Positions 1 to 6,627 of a stretch of DNA of 6,973 bases are shown here, piece by piece. Position 1 is the stretch's first letter; each line of letters starts with the position of its first letter. The notes below the pieces were generated by a model, which worked only from the letters and a program-made list of their open reading frames with translations, was not told the origin of the DNA and did not search any database. The DNA lies in contig JAIRYX010000167.1 in assembly GCA_031267635.1 (NCBI GenBank), positions 1 to 6,973 of the forward strand. The letters are read 5' to 3'. The DNA comes from Planctomycetaceae bacterium (GTDB lineage: Bacteria; Planctomycetota; Planctomycetia; Pirellulales; Thermoguttaceae). A program made the translations under genes and the position numbers.

Positions 1-2
1 GC

Positions 3-98
3 AGCGCGTGGGACAGAATACGTAAAAAGTCCGGTTTAACCGATGTCCGTATGCACGATCTAAGACGTACCTTCGGATCATGGCAGGCAACCTTTTGA
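3..98 (+). pseudogene. Tyrosine recombinase (phage-type integrase) C-terminal fragment
   Basis: The frame opening at base 3 reads AWDRIRKKSGLTDVRMHDL and continues RRTFGSWQA before a TGA at 96-98. The HDLRRTFGSW block is the box II H-x-x-R motif of tyrosine recombinases, in which the His and Arg help activate the scissile phosphate. The preceding WDRIRKKSGL stretch is also typical of phage and genomic-island integrases. The 5' part lies outside the window. After GSWQA the frame stops where a normal protein would carry about 30 more residues up to the Tyr nucleophile. A different frame (88-162) reads FADTYARTKIRFA, which resembles the 'TYAR' nucleophile region, so an internal deletion plus frameshift is possible, but this part is weak. 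Seen: the box II motif and the early stop. Inferred: a dead integrase, probably left by an integrated element. Confidence 0.6.
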
Positions 99-241
99 AA
101 CGGGATTCGATACGGACAACTTTGCCGATACTTATGCTCGAACAAAAATTCGGTTCGCTTGATTTTTTTAATACTTCGCTTGATGCTGCCGGTTTTGTGA
201 AAGACGCAGGGTTCGGCGATCTCGTAAAAAATCTTAAATAG
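80..241 (+). CDS. Unrecognised 53-codon coding tail
   Basis: A frame different from the integrase one runs from an ATG at 80 to a TAG at 239-241. Its C-terminal half (LDFFNTSLDAAGFVKDAGFG, then DLVKNLK) has a balanced composition and codon use like a genuine soluble protein. I do not recognise the family. No good ribosome binding site precedes the ATG, and the first 18 bases overlap the integrase motif, so it is more likely the 3' end of a gene joined to the integrase remnant by a deletion than a complete small gene. Its stop lies 24 bases before the family A hairpin at 266. It could also be chance. Confidence 0.25.
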   Translation: MAGNLLKRDSIRTTLPILMLEQKFGSLDFFNTSLDAAGFVKDAGFGDLVKNLK

Positions 242-265
242 ACCTTTTCTCTAACCTTAGGGAGG

Positions 266-342
266 TTCTAAAACCTCGCCTCAATGTTGGCAAGTCCTTA
301 TTTTTCAATGGTAAAATTGTTGAAGGTTGAGGTTTTTAGAAG
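266..342 (+). repeat. Family A hairpin repeat, copy 1 (77 bp)
   Basis: This copy is about 90% identical, in direct orientation, to 6793-6870: seven substitutions, all transitions, and one single-base gap. The ends are inverted repeats: TTCTAAAACCTC at the left against GAGGTTTTTAGAA at the right (one bulged T). After a small bulge, CAATGTTGGCAA can pair further with TTGTTGAAGGTTG using G-U pairs, so nearly the whole unit folds as one hairpin. The true ends may lie slightly further out: GGGAGGTTCTA here matches GGGAATTTCTA at copy 2. It carries no coding capacity. It could be a MITE, a REP-like element or a structured transcript 3' end. Confidence 0.75.
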
Positions 343-466
343 TTTTCCTTATTTTGTATAATTTTGAAAAATTGGTATTGTGTAATTTTGGCAAGGTTGT
401 TACTATGCGTGGAGGTGAGTCCTTTCCGTTTCCTTTTTTCCGTAATTTTTTTTCATAATTTTTTCG
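343..466. other. AT-rich spacer, no gene seen
   Basis: AT-rich sequence with T-tracts. A GGAGGTG at 411-417 looks like a ribosome binding site, but no start codon follows at a usable distance. Two near-copies of TGTATAATTTTG / TGTGTAATTTTG (355-366 and 380-391) are a minor local duplication. Nothing else could be supported. Confidence 0.5.
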
Positions 467-515
467 ATGCATTCCCCCAAAGTTACCAAAGCCCTTAGTT
501 TAAGCAATCGCCAAT

Positions 516-564
516 TCAAAAAACTCTTGCAAAGCACCGCGTAATATTTGTGTTAATACTTTTG
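516..564 (-). repeat. 49-bp dispersed repeat, inverted relative to 6871-6919
   Basis: The reverse complement of 6871-6919 matches these 49 bases with one mismatch (T for A within GTAATATTTG). On the right side of the window the repeat comprises the last nine codons, the stop and 20 bases of 3' flank of a - strand gene. The same reading frame is kept here on the + strand, giving KKLLQSTA and a TAA at 542-544. Reading back, this frame stays open to an ATG at 467, but residues before FKKLLQSTA do not match the right-hand protein. I read it as a duplicated gene 3' end, not a working 25-codon gene. Confidence 0.8.
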
Positions 565-568
565 ATAT

Positions 569-690
569 TACTATTGCCTCCCTTATTGATAAAATTCTCT
601 TAGTAGCCCAAATTGCTCCCCAGCTATGCGCCCTTATTCCTTTATTGTTCGTTTGTTTTGATAAAAATCCATGATCTAAAAACTAAGGGC
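569..690 (-). mobile_element. Family B element end: probable 3' end of a decayed IS
   Basis: From a TA at 569-570 this segment aligns with one half of the complete family B element at 6454-6627. The terminal arm (CTTATTGATAAAATTCTCTTA type) matches the element's inverted repeat. The inner block TATGCGCCCTTATTCC ... TTTTGATAAAAATCCA ... CTAAAAACTAAGGGC matches 6503-6569. The partner terminal repeat is missing on the right. The sequence instead runs directly into the C-terminus of a transposase frame on the - strand (stop at 691-693). The simplest reading is that this is the non-coding 3' end and terminal repeat of that insertion sequence. Confidence 0.6.
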
Positions 691-933
691 TTACGAATAT
701 TTTGGAGAGGTTTTGAGAAGTTCCCAATAGTGTTTTATCAACCAATCCTTCCCCAAAATGTGAAATAAGCAGCGCATTCCGATCCAAAATCTTGCACGTT
801 GTCTGCTTATCGTTCATAACATCTCATCTCCCATTCGCTTCTTTTGCTCGTCGAAAACATGCTCCACTCGACACAACGAGATCTCGGTACGAGGCGAGAT
901 CAACAAGTTATGCTGAAAACAATCGCAACAACA
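691..933 (-). pseudogene. IS5-type DDE transposase C-terminal remnant
   Basis: The - strand frame reads RVEHVFDEQKKRMGDEML (870 down to 817), then an in-frame TGA (814-816), then TISRQRARFWIGMRCLFHIL (813 down to 754), ending at a TAA (691-693). This pattern, R-V-E-H-V-F followed by Q-K-x-x-M-G and then T-I-x-x-x-R-A-x-x-x-I-G-M, is the hallmark of the C-terminal catalytic part of IS5-family transposases; the Glu of RVEH is the last residue of the DDE triad. Upstream, the frame stays open only to 933 and is not convincing beyond about residue RTEISLCRVEH. The N-terminal two thirds, with the first two Asp residues, are gone. The internal stop and the truncation make it a dead relic. The family assignment comes from the motif alone; the subgroup is not determined. 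Confidence 0.7.
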
Positions 934-1130
934 TCAGAGTAAAAGCAATAACAACAAAGTGACAATTGTGTATTTTATTCAGTTTTTTACAAAACGCCGC
1001 TTATTTCGAGAAACTTTCCAGAAAAACAAAAAACTTTCCCGAAAGTTTTGCCAACTTTATGGTACGTAGCATGAACTCTTGATTTTCTCTTAACAAATCC
1101 ACAAAAATTTTGTTTTATTGCGGTGATGGC
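934..1130. other. AT-rich intergenic DNA, no gene seen
   Basis: Between the transposase relic and the candidate nusA promoter there is no convincing reading frame on either strand. Apart from the palindrome near 1030 I see only A/T tracts. The missing N-terminal part of the insertion sequence and its second terminal repeat are not recognisable here. Confidence 0.5.
1030..1049. repeat. Perfect palindrome with overlapping direct repeat
   Basis: AAAACTTTC-CC-GAAAGTTTT is a 9-bp inverted repeat around a 2-base centre. Its left arm is also repeated directly 20 bases upstream (AAACTTTCCAGAAA at 1011-1024). This symmetry is what a dimeric DNA-binding protein would recognise, about 85 bases before the candidate promoter at 1131. 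No binding family can be named from this alone, and it could equally be a leftover of mobile DNA. Confidence 0.35.
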
Positions 1131-1159
1131 TTGACGGCTTCTATAATTTGTGGTAATCT
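1131..1159 (+). promoter_or_regulatory. Candidate sigma70-type promoter for nusA-infB
   Basis: TTGACG (1131-1136), a 17-base spacer and TAATCT (1154-1159) match the -35/-10 consensus with ideal spacing. A perfect TATAAT also sits inside the spacer (1142-1147) but lacks a good -35. Transcription would start near 1166 and give nusA a leader of about 285 bases containing the stem-loop at 1292-1349. In AT-rich DNA such matches arise by chance, so this is a candidate only. A weaker alternative nearer the gene is TTGCGT-N16-TATACA (1400-1427). Confidence 0.35.
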
Positions 1160-1291
1160 ATCGTTTTATTGCTTCCGGTACTGGTTTAACAACCCGAACA
1201 ATGGATATGCTTATGTAATGTTAAGTATTTGTCTGAATGGGATTTAGGCATTCCTTTAATGCTTGGGATTCCATCTGTGAAGCATGAGTTG

Positions 1292-1349
1292 CCTCGTTCT
1301 TTTTTATTTTGCCTGTTTTATCAAGTGGAATAAAAAATTCAGAACGAGG
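1292..1349 (+). promoter_or_regulatory. Long stem-loop in nusA leader
   Basis: CCTCGTTCT (1292-1300) pairs exactly with AGAACGAGG (1341-1349). Inside a 3-base bulge (GAA complement), TTTTTATT pairs with AATAAAAA and a CC/GG step closes a loop of about 15 bases. The second arm ends about 100 bases before the nusA start. No U-tract follows on the + strand (GTGTTTTTGTG), so it is not a standard intrinsic terminator. It might be an RNA structure in the leader or a mobile-DNA remnant. It also lies inside a 64-codon - strand open frame (1221-1415) that I do not recognise. Confidence 0.45.
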
Positions 1350-1450
1350 GTGTTTTTGTGCGCAGGGTGCTGACGATGCAAACTTTTTGTTTACAAAAGT
1401 TGCGTTGGTAAGCATTCCTAATATACAACAGGTTTGGAAAGTTTAGCTAC

Positions 1451-2641
1451 ATGAACCCCGGCGAAGTGCTGAGAATCGTTGACAGTATTCATCGCGATAA
1501 AAAAATCGAAAAAGAGATTGTCTTTTCCGGTATTGAATCGGCGCTGGTTACGGCTGCGCGAAAACATTACGGGGAAGATGCGAATCTCGAATTTTACATC
1601 AATCGCGAAACAGGATTCATTGACGGTTCGTGTAATGGACGGCCATTGACAACGGAAGAAATTGAATTAACCGGTCGAATTGACGCTCAAACCGCGAAAC
1701 AGGTGATGATTCAAAAAATCCGTGAGGCAGAACGCGATTCGCTTTACGACCAATTCACAACGGAAATTGATCAGTTGGTTGTCGGAATTGTTCATAAAAA
1801 CGAGGGGCAAACGACGATTCTGTCTATCGGAAACGTGGAAGCAATTCTTCCGCGAAGCGAAAAAATTCCCGGTGAATCATTTCGTATCGGCGACCGCGTG
1901 CGTGCGGTAGTGGTGGAAGTGAAAAAATCCGGTTTGAGAATTAAAGTCGTTCTCAGCCGTGTTCGTCCGATGTTGGTACGGCGGCTTTTCGAGCAGGAAG
2001 TGCCTGAAATCAACGATGGAATTATTGAAGTCAAAGAAATCTCTCGCGAGCCGGGCTATCGCACGAAAATTGCGGTGGTAAGTATTGATCCGCGGATTGA
2101 CGCAAAGGGAGCTTGTGTCGGGATTCGAGGCGGACGAATCAAAAACATCAACATGGAACTCGGCAATGAACGAGTTGATGTGGTCGAGTGGAGTGATGAC
2201 ATGATGGTTTTCATTCCAAATGCGCTGCAGCCCGCTGAAGTGGAAGAAGTTATTCTTTGTGCGATGTTGGGGCGTGCGGTTGTTCTTGTGAATAAAGAGC
2301 AACGGTCGCTTGCGATTGGTCGAAAAGGGCAAAACGTGCGTCTCGCCAGCAAACTTTGCAGTTGGGACATCGAAATTATGACCCGCGAGGAACTGGAACG
2401 GTTGCTTGACAGAGCGTTGACCGGATATTTGGAAATTGACGGCATGACCGAAGAGTTAGCAGATCAACTTCTCGGGGAAGGATTTTTGTCGTTTGACGAC
2501 CTTTCCATTATTGAACCGTCCGACCTGATGGAGCTTGGACAATTGACCGAAGAACAAGCTAACCAGATCATTAAACAGGCGGAAACATTAGCCGAAACGG
2601 CAGAAGAAAACGGTAATAATAATACCGAGGACGAAGAATAA
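1451..2641 (+). CDS. nusA: Transcription termination/antitermination factor NusA
   Basis: NusA binds RNA polymerase near the RNA exit channel and modulates pausing, termination and antitermination. The 396 aa show the full order: N-terminal RNAP-binding domain (about 1-104, starting MNPGEVLRIVDSIHRDK), S1 domain (about 105-171), KH1 (about 175-250, with GACVGIRGGRI at 220-230 and the following ELGNERVDVVEW) and KH2 (about 252-312, with LAIGRKGQNVRLASKL at 287-302). One short helical C-terminal unit (about 315-383) and an acidic N/E/D tail follow. It is shorter than the 495-aa E. coli protein, which has two acidic repeats; a single short tail domain is normal outside Proteobacteria. The ATG fits the conserved N-terminus. 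The ribosome site is weak (GGAAAG at 1436-1441, nine bases upstream). infB follows after 189 bases, as in the usual nusA-infB order, but no rimP is found upstream. It looks intact. Confidence 0.97.
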   Translation: MNPGEVLRIVDSIHRDKKIEKEIVFSGIESALVTAARKHYGEDANLEFYINRETGFIDGSCNGRPLTTEEIELTGRIDAQTAKQVMIQKIREAERDSLYDQFTTEIDQLVVGIVHKNEGQTTILSIGNVEAILPRSEKIPGESFRIGDRVRAVVVEVKKSGLRIKVVLSRVRPMLVRRLFEQEVPEINDGIIEVKEISREPGYRTKIAVVSIDPRIDAKGACVGIRGGRIKNINMELGNERVDVVEWSDDMMVFIPNALQPAEVEEVILCAMLGRAVVLVNKEQRSLAIGRKGQNVRLASKLCSWDIEIMTREELERLLDRALTGYLEIDGMTEELADQLLGEGFLSFDDLSIIEPSDLMELGQLTEEQANQIIKQAETLAETAEENGNNNTEDEE

Positions 2642-2830
2642 TAAAAGGGAATTTCTAGAGCTTTCTAAAATATTAAAATTTTTACAGCGAAGATACAAAA
2701 AATTTCACGAAAAAATATTTGGATTTGTTCCTAGGAATTTTATGAAATCGTTGAAAGTTCGTTTTGTTTTTTTACGGTAAAAAAAATTTTAGAAACGACT
2801 CATAAACGTTGATAAGGTGGCGAAACAACA
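2642..2830 (+). other. nusA-infB intergenic region
   Basis: This 189-base, strongly AT-rich gap is long for genes usually co-transcribed closely. It contains a 19-base palindrome of a T-run and A-run around ACGGT (2767-2785), a TTCCTAGGAA palindrome (2729-2738), and right after the nusA stop a 14-base string (AAAGGGAATTTCTA, 2644-2657) identical to the outer edge of family A copy 2 (6784-6797). The last may be a scrap of that repeat. The T/A palindrome could form a weak hairpin in the infB leader. I see no strong promoter, so read-through from nusA is assumed. Confidence 0.5.
2814..2820 (+). promoter_or_regulatory. Ribosome binding site fixing the TTG start of infB
   Basis: AAGGTGG ends ten bases before TTG at 2831, a slightly long but usable spacing. 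No in-frame ATG lies near, and the next Met codons are hundreds of residues on, inside the linker. The conserved IF-2 N-terminus begins directly at this TTG, so the motif supports TTG as the true start. Confidence 0.6.
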
Positions 2831-5800
2831 TTGTCTATTCGTATTTACGCACTTGCCAAACAGTTAAAAATTGAGACCAAAGAATTAGTCGATCTTTGCA
2901 AAAGATTGGGATTCGATAAGGGCTCTGGATTAGCCAGTCTGGATGAAGACGAAGCCAATCGCATTAAAGCGGCACTTAAATCGTCCAAAACCAGCGGAGC
3001 CGATCCGCTTGCGCCAATACGTCCCGGTAGCTCTCATCTTTCGAAAAGCGTGCCGGTTTTGTCGCCGAGCAAATCGAAGCCGACTCCTTCTGTAGCGTCG
3101 CAACCGCCTAAGTCGCCTGATGTAACGTCCGCAACGAAAAAGTCGGTGCCGGAAAGTGTCGTCGCAAAAACGCAAGCGGAAGAAAAACCGTCTGCCAAAA
3201 GTACGTCTAAACCGCCCCAAACGAGTGAAACAACGGCGGCAGAAGAAAAATTGGCAAAAATTCCGGTTGTGTCAAAAATCACGGAAAAAGCTCAGCCACA
3301 AACGACCAAAACCTCAAAGCCGGAAGAGATTGCGCCAAAAGAGCGGAAAGAAATCCACGACACGAAAACCGCTAAAGAAAACGCGTCGAAAGAAACTCAT
3401 AAAACGCCTTCCAAAATTAAAACATCAGAGAAACTTCCTTCCAAGCCATCGGTTGTACCGCTTCCGAAAAAAACGACAACAGAAAAAACTGCATCCGAAC
3501 CGCAACAAAAGAAAAAAGATGAAAAATCTGAAAAAAGAGACAAACCTGTTCCATCTCAAAGTTCTTCTGGTAAAATAATAAGACCGGAACAAAAAACGAA
3601 ATCTTCCGGTTTCGTACTCCCGCCTGCTTCACCTAAAACCAAACCTGCCGATGACAAAAAAAAACCGGTCTCCCCGCTTCCACAAGATCGAAAATCTGAT
3701 TTCACCGCAAAACCGTCGGTTCCATCGACTTCTGCTCCCACTACACACACCCCTGAAATGACCACTGCGACGCCAACAAAACCTGCACCGGAAACAAAGC
3801 CGAAAAAGCCCAGCGAACCGAAGGTCATCAGCCATATTGACCCGACTCCACACCTTGCGTCGCTTCGTAAAAAAGATTTTCGGGGACCGATGCGTTCCAT
3901 TTTGGATAAATTTCCACTTTTGGGAAAGAAAAAGCCGAACGACGATTCCGGTGATAAAAAACAAAGAACAACAACAGGTAAATCCGGCGGACCGTCTATT
4001 CGTTTGGCACCGCTTCCCAAAGGCGCATCGAAAGTCAAAAAGAATTTGAATGAACCGGCTCCACAAAAGCCGGATATGAAACTTTCTCTTGACGTCATCC
4101 GCGCGGCGGCGGCGGGGAAATCGCGTCCGCTCGACGAACATATCCGCAAACATGAGGAAAAACAGCGTCTTAAAGAAAAAGACAAAGATTCCAAAGAGAA
4201 ACCTAAAGGTAAAAAAGGAAAAGAACGGGAACGCGGAAGAGAAAAAGAGAAACCGAAAACTCGTGATTTCCGAACGCCAGAGAAAGCCGGAGTTCCGTTA
4301 CCGGAAGATACTCTTGCCGCAAAAGCCCGTCGTGAGCGAGAAAGAGAAAAAGAAAAAGAAAAAATCCGTAAAAAAGGAGATGATCTTTTTGATTCTAATG
4401 CTGCCGCCGCAAAAAAACGGCGAGGCAGTTCTAAACGTCGCCATGCCGGTATGGATTTCGACGCAGATGACAGAGTCGTCATTCCAAAACACCTCAGGCG
4501 CCAGAAAAAAACGCAGCAGAACGCTGTTACTATGCCGCGAAAAAGCGACATTGTTATTCAACTTCCATGTACCGTCAAGCAATTTGCCGAACAGACCGGG
4601 CTTTCGATTGCGGTCGTGATGAAAAAGCTGATTGAGTTTGAAATGCCGATGATTATCACGTCGCAGCTTGAGGAAGAGTCTGCGGGTTTGCTTGGCGAGG
4701 CATTCAATCTAAAAATTGACGTCCGTCCGCCGAAGTCGCTTGAAGATGAATATGTTAAATCGCTGTGGGAACAGATTGATTCGCCGGAAGACTTGAAACC
4801 GCGCCCGCCGGTTGTTACGTTTTTGGGACATGTCGATCATGGTAAAACGTCGTTACTGGACCGAATTTTGCACCTCGACGTGGTGTCGGGCGAAAAAGGT
4901 GGCATCACGCAACATATTCGGGCGTATCGAATTACAACGCCGAAAGGCGATATAACGTTCGTTGATACGCCGGGGCACGAAGCGTTTACGGAAATGCGAG
5001 CGCGAGGAGCAAATTGTACCGACATTGTTGTTTTGGTCGTTGCTGCCGACGACGGAGTGATGCCGCAAACAGAAGAAGCGATAAGTCACGCGCGGGCGGC
5101 GGGGGTTCCGATAGTCGTGGCATTGAACAAATGCGATTTGCCAAACGCGAAAATCGACCGGGCAATGCAATCGCTTGCCGCAAACGATGTGTTGCCGAGC
5201 GAATGGGGCGGCGATGTGGAAGTCGTAAAAACCAGTGCGTTGACCGGCGAAGGAATTGAAACGTTGCTGGAAACGCTATTGATGGTGGCGGAGTTGAGTG
5301 AATTGAAAGCGAACCCGAACCGTACCGCATTGGGCGTTACGCTCGAATCGGAAATGCAATCGGGGCAAGGCGTTGTGGCAAAAATTCTTGTGCAGAACGG
5401 AACACTTCGCACGGGCGACGTTGTCCTTTGCGGTACCGCGCATGGACGCGTGAAAGCGATGCTCGGAACGCTTTCGCCATTCAAAAAATTAAACGCCGCG
5501 ACTTCCGGAACGCCAGTTCAGTTGATCGGTTTGGATATTGCTCCTGCGGCGGGAAGTAAATTTTGTGTTTTGGACGATATTTCCATTGCGCGTCAAATTG
5601 CTCAAGATCGCACCGAGGTGGAACGGACGCAGGAACTTGCCGATATGCGCCCGCGCGTGACGCTGGAGAATCTGTTCCAGCGAATTTCCAAAGCGAATGA
5701 AGTACAAACGCTCAATATGATTATTCGCGCAGACGTGCGCGGTTCAATTGAAGCGATCCGCAAAGAACTCGGCAAGCTCGAACATCCCGAAGTCAAAATC

Positions 5801-6316
5801 CGTATTTTGCAGGCAACAGTTGGTGGAATCACCGAAGCAGACGTTCAATTGGCGGATGCGTCGGATGGAATTATTGTCGGATTTAACGTTGTTCCAGACG
5901 AAAAAGCCCGGCTTTTAGCGGAGAAATTAAAAATTCAGGTGCGACGTTACGACATCATCTACAATCTTGCCAACGACATCAAAGCTGCGTTGGAAGGAAT
6001 GCTCAAACCGCTTTCCCGCGAAAAAGAATTGGGACGTATTCTTGTTCAGCGTACGTTTGTCATCAGCCGTGTCGGAACGATTGCGGGTTGCCGTGTTCTT
6101 TCCGGTTTAGTCGAGCGTGACAGTCGCGTGCGGATCATCCGTGAAAACCGCATTATCGGCGATTACGCCATTGAATCGCTCAAACGTGAAAAAGACGACT
6201 CAAAAGAAGTCCGCGAGGGCTACGAATGTGGTATCAAACTTAAGGGCTATAACGACCTAAAAGAAGGCGACCTCTTTGAAGCGTATAAAACGGAAGAAGT
6301 TGCGCGGACATTTTGA
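2831..6316 (+). CDS. infB: Translation initiation factor IF-2
   Basis: IF-2 is the GTPase that brings fMet-tRNA to the 30S subunit and promotes 50S joining. At 1161 aa it is long for the family (E. coli 890). Order: a small N-terminal IF2_N domain (about 1-50, SIRIYALAKQLKIETKELVD), a low-complexity linker (about 52-570) rich in K, P, S, T and E with a charged RE/KE stretch near 497-515, a second IF2_N domain (about 574-640), then the GTPase. G-motifs are complete: G1 GHVDHGKT 666-673, G2 GGITQHI 690-696, G3 DTPGH 712-716 with the catalytic-type His716, G4 NKCD 766-769 and G5 SAL 802-804. Domains II, III and the fMet-tRNA-binding C-terminal domain follow to the end. The start is TTG with AAGGTGG upstream. 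In many bacteria rbfA follows; here the next 570 bases have no gene. It looks intact. Confidence 0.97.
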   Translation: MSIRIYALAKQLKIETKELVDLCKRLGFDKGSGLASLDEDEANRIKAALKSSKTSGADPLAPIRPGSSHLSKSVPVLSPSKSKPTPSVASQPPKSPDVTSATKKSVPESVVAKTQAEEKPSAKSTSKPPQTSETTAAEEKLAKIPVVSKITEKAQPQTTKTSKPEEIAPKERKEIHDTKTAKENASKETHKTPSKIKTSEKLPSKPSVVPLPKKTTTEKTASEPQQKKKDEKSEKRDKPVPSQSSSGKIIRPEQKTKSSGFVLPPASPKTKPADDKKKPVSPLPQDRKSDFTAKPSVPSTSAPTTHTPEMTTATPTKPAPETKPKKPSEPKVISHIDPTPHLASLRKKDFRGPMRSILDKFPLLGKKKPNDDSGDKKQRTTTGKSGGPSIRLAPLPKGASKVKKNLNEPAPQKPDMKLSLDVIRAAAAGKSRPLDEHIRKHEEKQRLKEKDKDSKEKPKGKKGKERERGREKEKPKTRDFRTPEKAGVPLPEDTLAAKARREREREKEKEKIRKKGDDLFDSNAAAAKKRRGSSKRRHAGMDFDADDRVVIPKHLRRQKKTQQNAVTMPRKSDIVIQLPCTVKQFAEQTGLSIAVVMKKLIEFEMPMIITSQLEEESAGLLGEAFNLKIDVRPPKSLEDEYVKSLWEQIDSPEDLKPRPPVVTFLGHVDHGKTSLLDRILHLDVVSGEKGGITQHIRAYRITTPKGDITFVDTPGHEAFTEMRARGANCTDIVVLVVAADDGVMPQTEEAISHARAAGVPIVVALNKCDLPNAKIDRAMQSLAANDVLPSEWGGDVEVVKTSALTGEGIETLLETLLMVAELSELKANPNRTALGVTLESEMQSGQGVVAKILVQNGTLRTGDVVLCGTAHGRVKAMLGTLSPFKKLNAATSGTPVQLIGLDIAPAAGSKFCVLDDISIARQIAQDRTEVERTQELADMRPRVTLENLFQRISKANEVQTLNMIIRADVRGSIEAIRKELGKLEHPEVKIRILQATVGGITEADVQLADASDGIIVGFNVVPDEKARLLAEKLKIQVRRYDIIYNLANDIKAALEGMLKPLSREKELGRILVQRTFVISRVGTIAGCRVLSGLVERDSRVRIIRENRIIGDYAIESLKREKDDSKEVREGYECGIKLKGYNDLKEGDLFEAYKTEEVARTF

Positions 6317-6453
6317 GCGATTGTAACTACTACGAAGTTCCTCAATTTCACTTGATATGAAAAATGTCAAATTTATAGGTATTTTACGTTGAAAAATGCT
6401 ATTGAAATTGCGTGACTTTGTACTACAGTTAAATTTTCCGGAAACATTGCTAT
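6317..6453. other. infB 3' flank, no gene or clear terminator
   Basis: AT-rich sequence following the infB stop. Only weak inverted repeats are seen (TTTCA 6346-6350 with TGAAA 6358-6362; CAATTTCA near 6344 with TGAAATTG near 6404), neither followed by a U-tract. The rbfA gene expected here in many genomes is absent. Confidence 0.5.
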
Positions 6454-6627
6454 TACCATTCTTATTTATCAAGTTTCCCTTAATAGTCAACAAAACCCTC
6501 GATATGCGTCCTTATTCCCTTATTTTTCACTTAATTTTGATAACAATCCACCCTCTAAAACATAAGGGCACGTTTGGGGGTTTTGTGGTTACTAAGGGAA
6601 ACTTGATCAATAAGGGTTGCAATGGTA
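6454..6627. mobile_element. Family B MITE, complete 174-bp copy
   Basis: The element is bounded by TA at each end, followed by inverted terminal arms of about 45 and 51 bases (6454-6498 and 6577-6627). A 22-base core (6461-6482 against 6593-6614) matches at 21 positions, including AAGTTTCCCTTA. The extra length of the right arm is a small insertion (GCAACC type). The inner block (6503-6569) matches 613-690, next to the transposase relic. It codes for no transposase; open frames across it are just translations of the arms. It fits a non-autonomous miniature element with a TA target duplication, mobilised in trans by the parent transposase. TA duplication is known for part of the IS5 family and for IS630/mariner types, so TA alone does not decide the family. 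Confidence 0.75.

Noticed and set aside
467..544. 25-codon frame ending in FKKLLQSTA with ATG at 467
   Set aside because: Only the last nine codons match the right-hand gene and there is no ribosome site, so it is treated as part of the 49-bp repeat and not as a gene.
878..901. Inverted repeat GATCTCG / CGAGATC
   Set aside because: It is short and lies within the decayed transposase frame; no regulatory meaning could be supported.
1221..1415. 64-codon - strand open frame upstream of nusA
   Set aside because: It overlaps the 1292-1349 stem-loop, has no recognisable motif and no clear ribosome site. It might be a relic of repeated DNA but cannot be supported as a gene.
3156..3578. 140-codon + strand frame rich in K and R inside infB
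   Set aside because: It is an alternative frame of the A-rich linker, which lacks stops for compositional reasons.
3556..4551. 331-codon - strand open frame inside infB
   Set aside because: It is antisense to the low-complexity IF-2 linker. Its F/S/R-rich composition is the mirror of K/E/S-rich coding, with no independent evidence.
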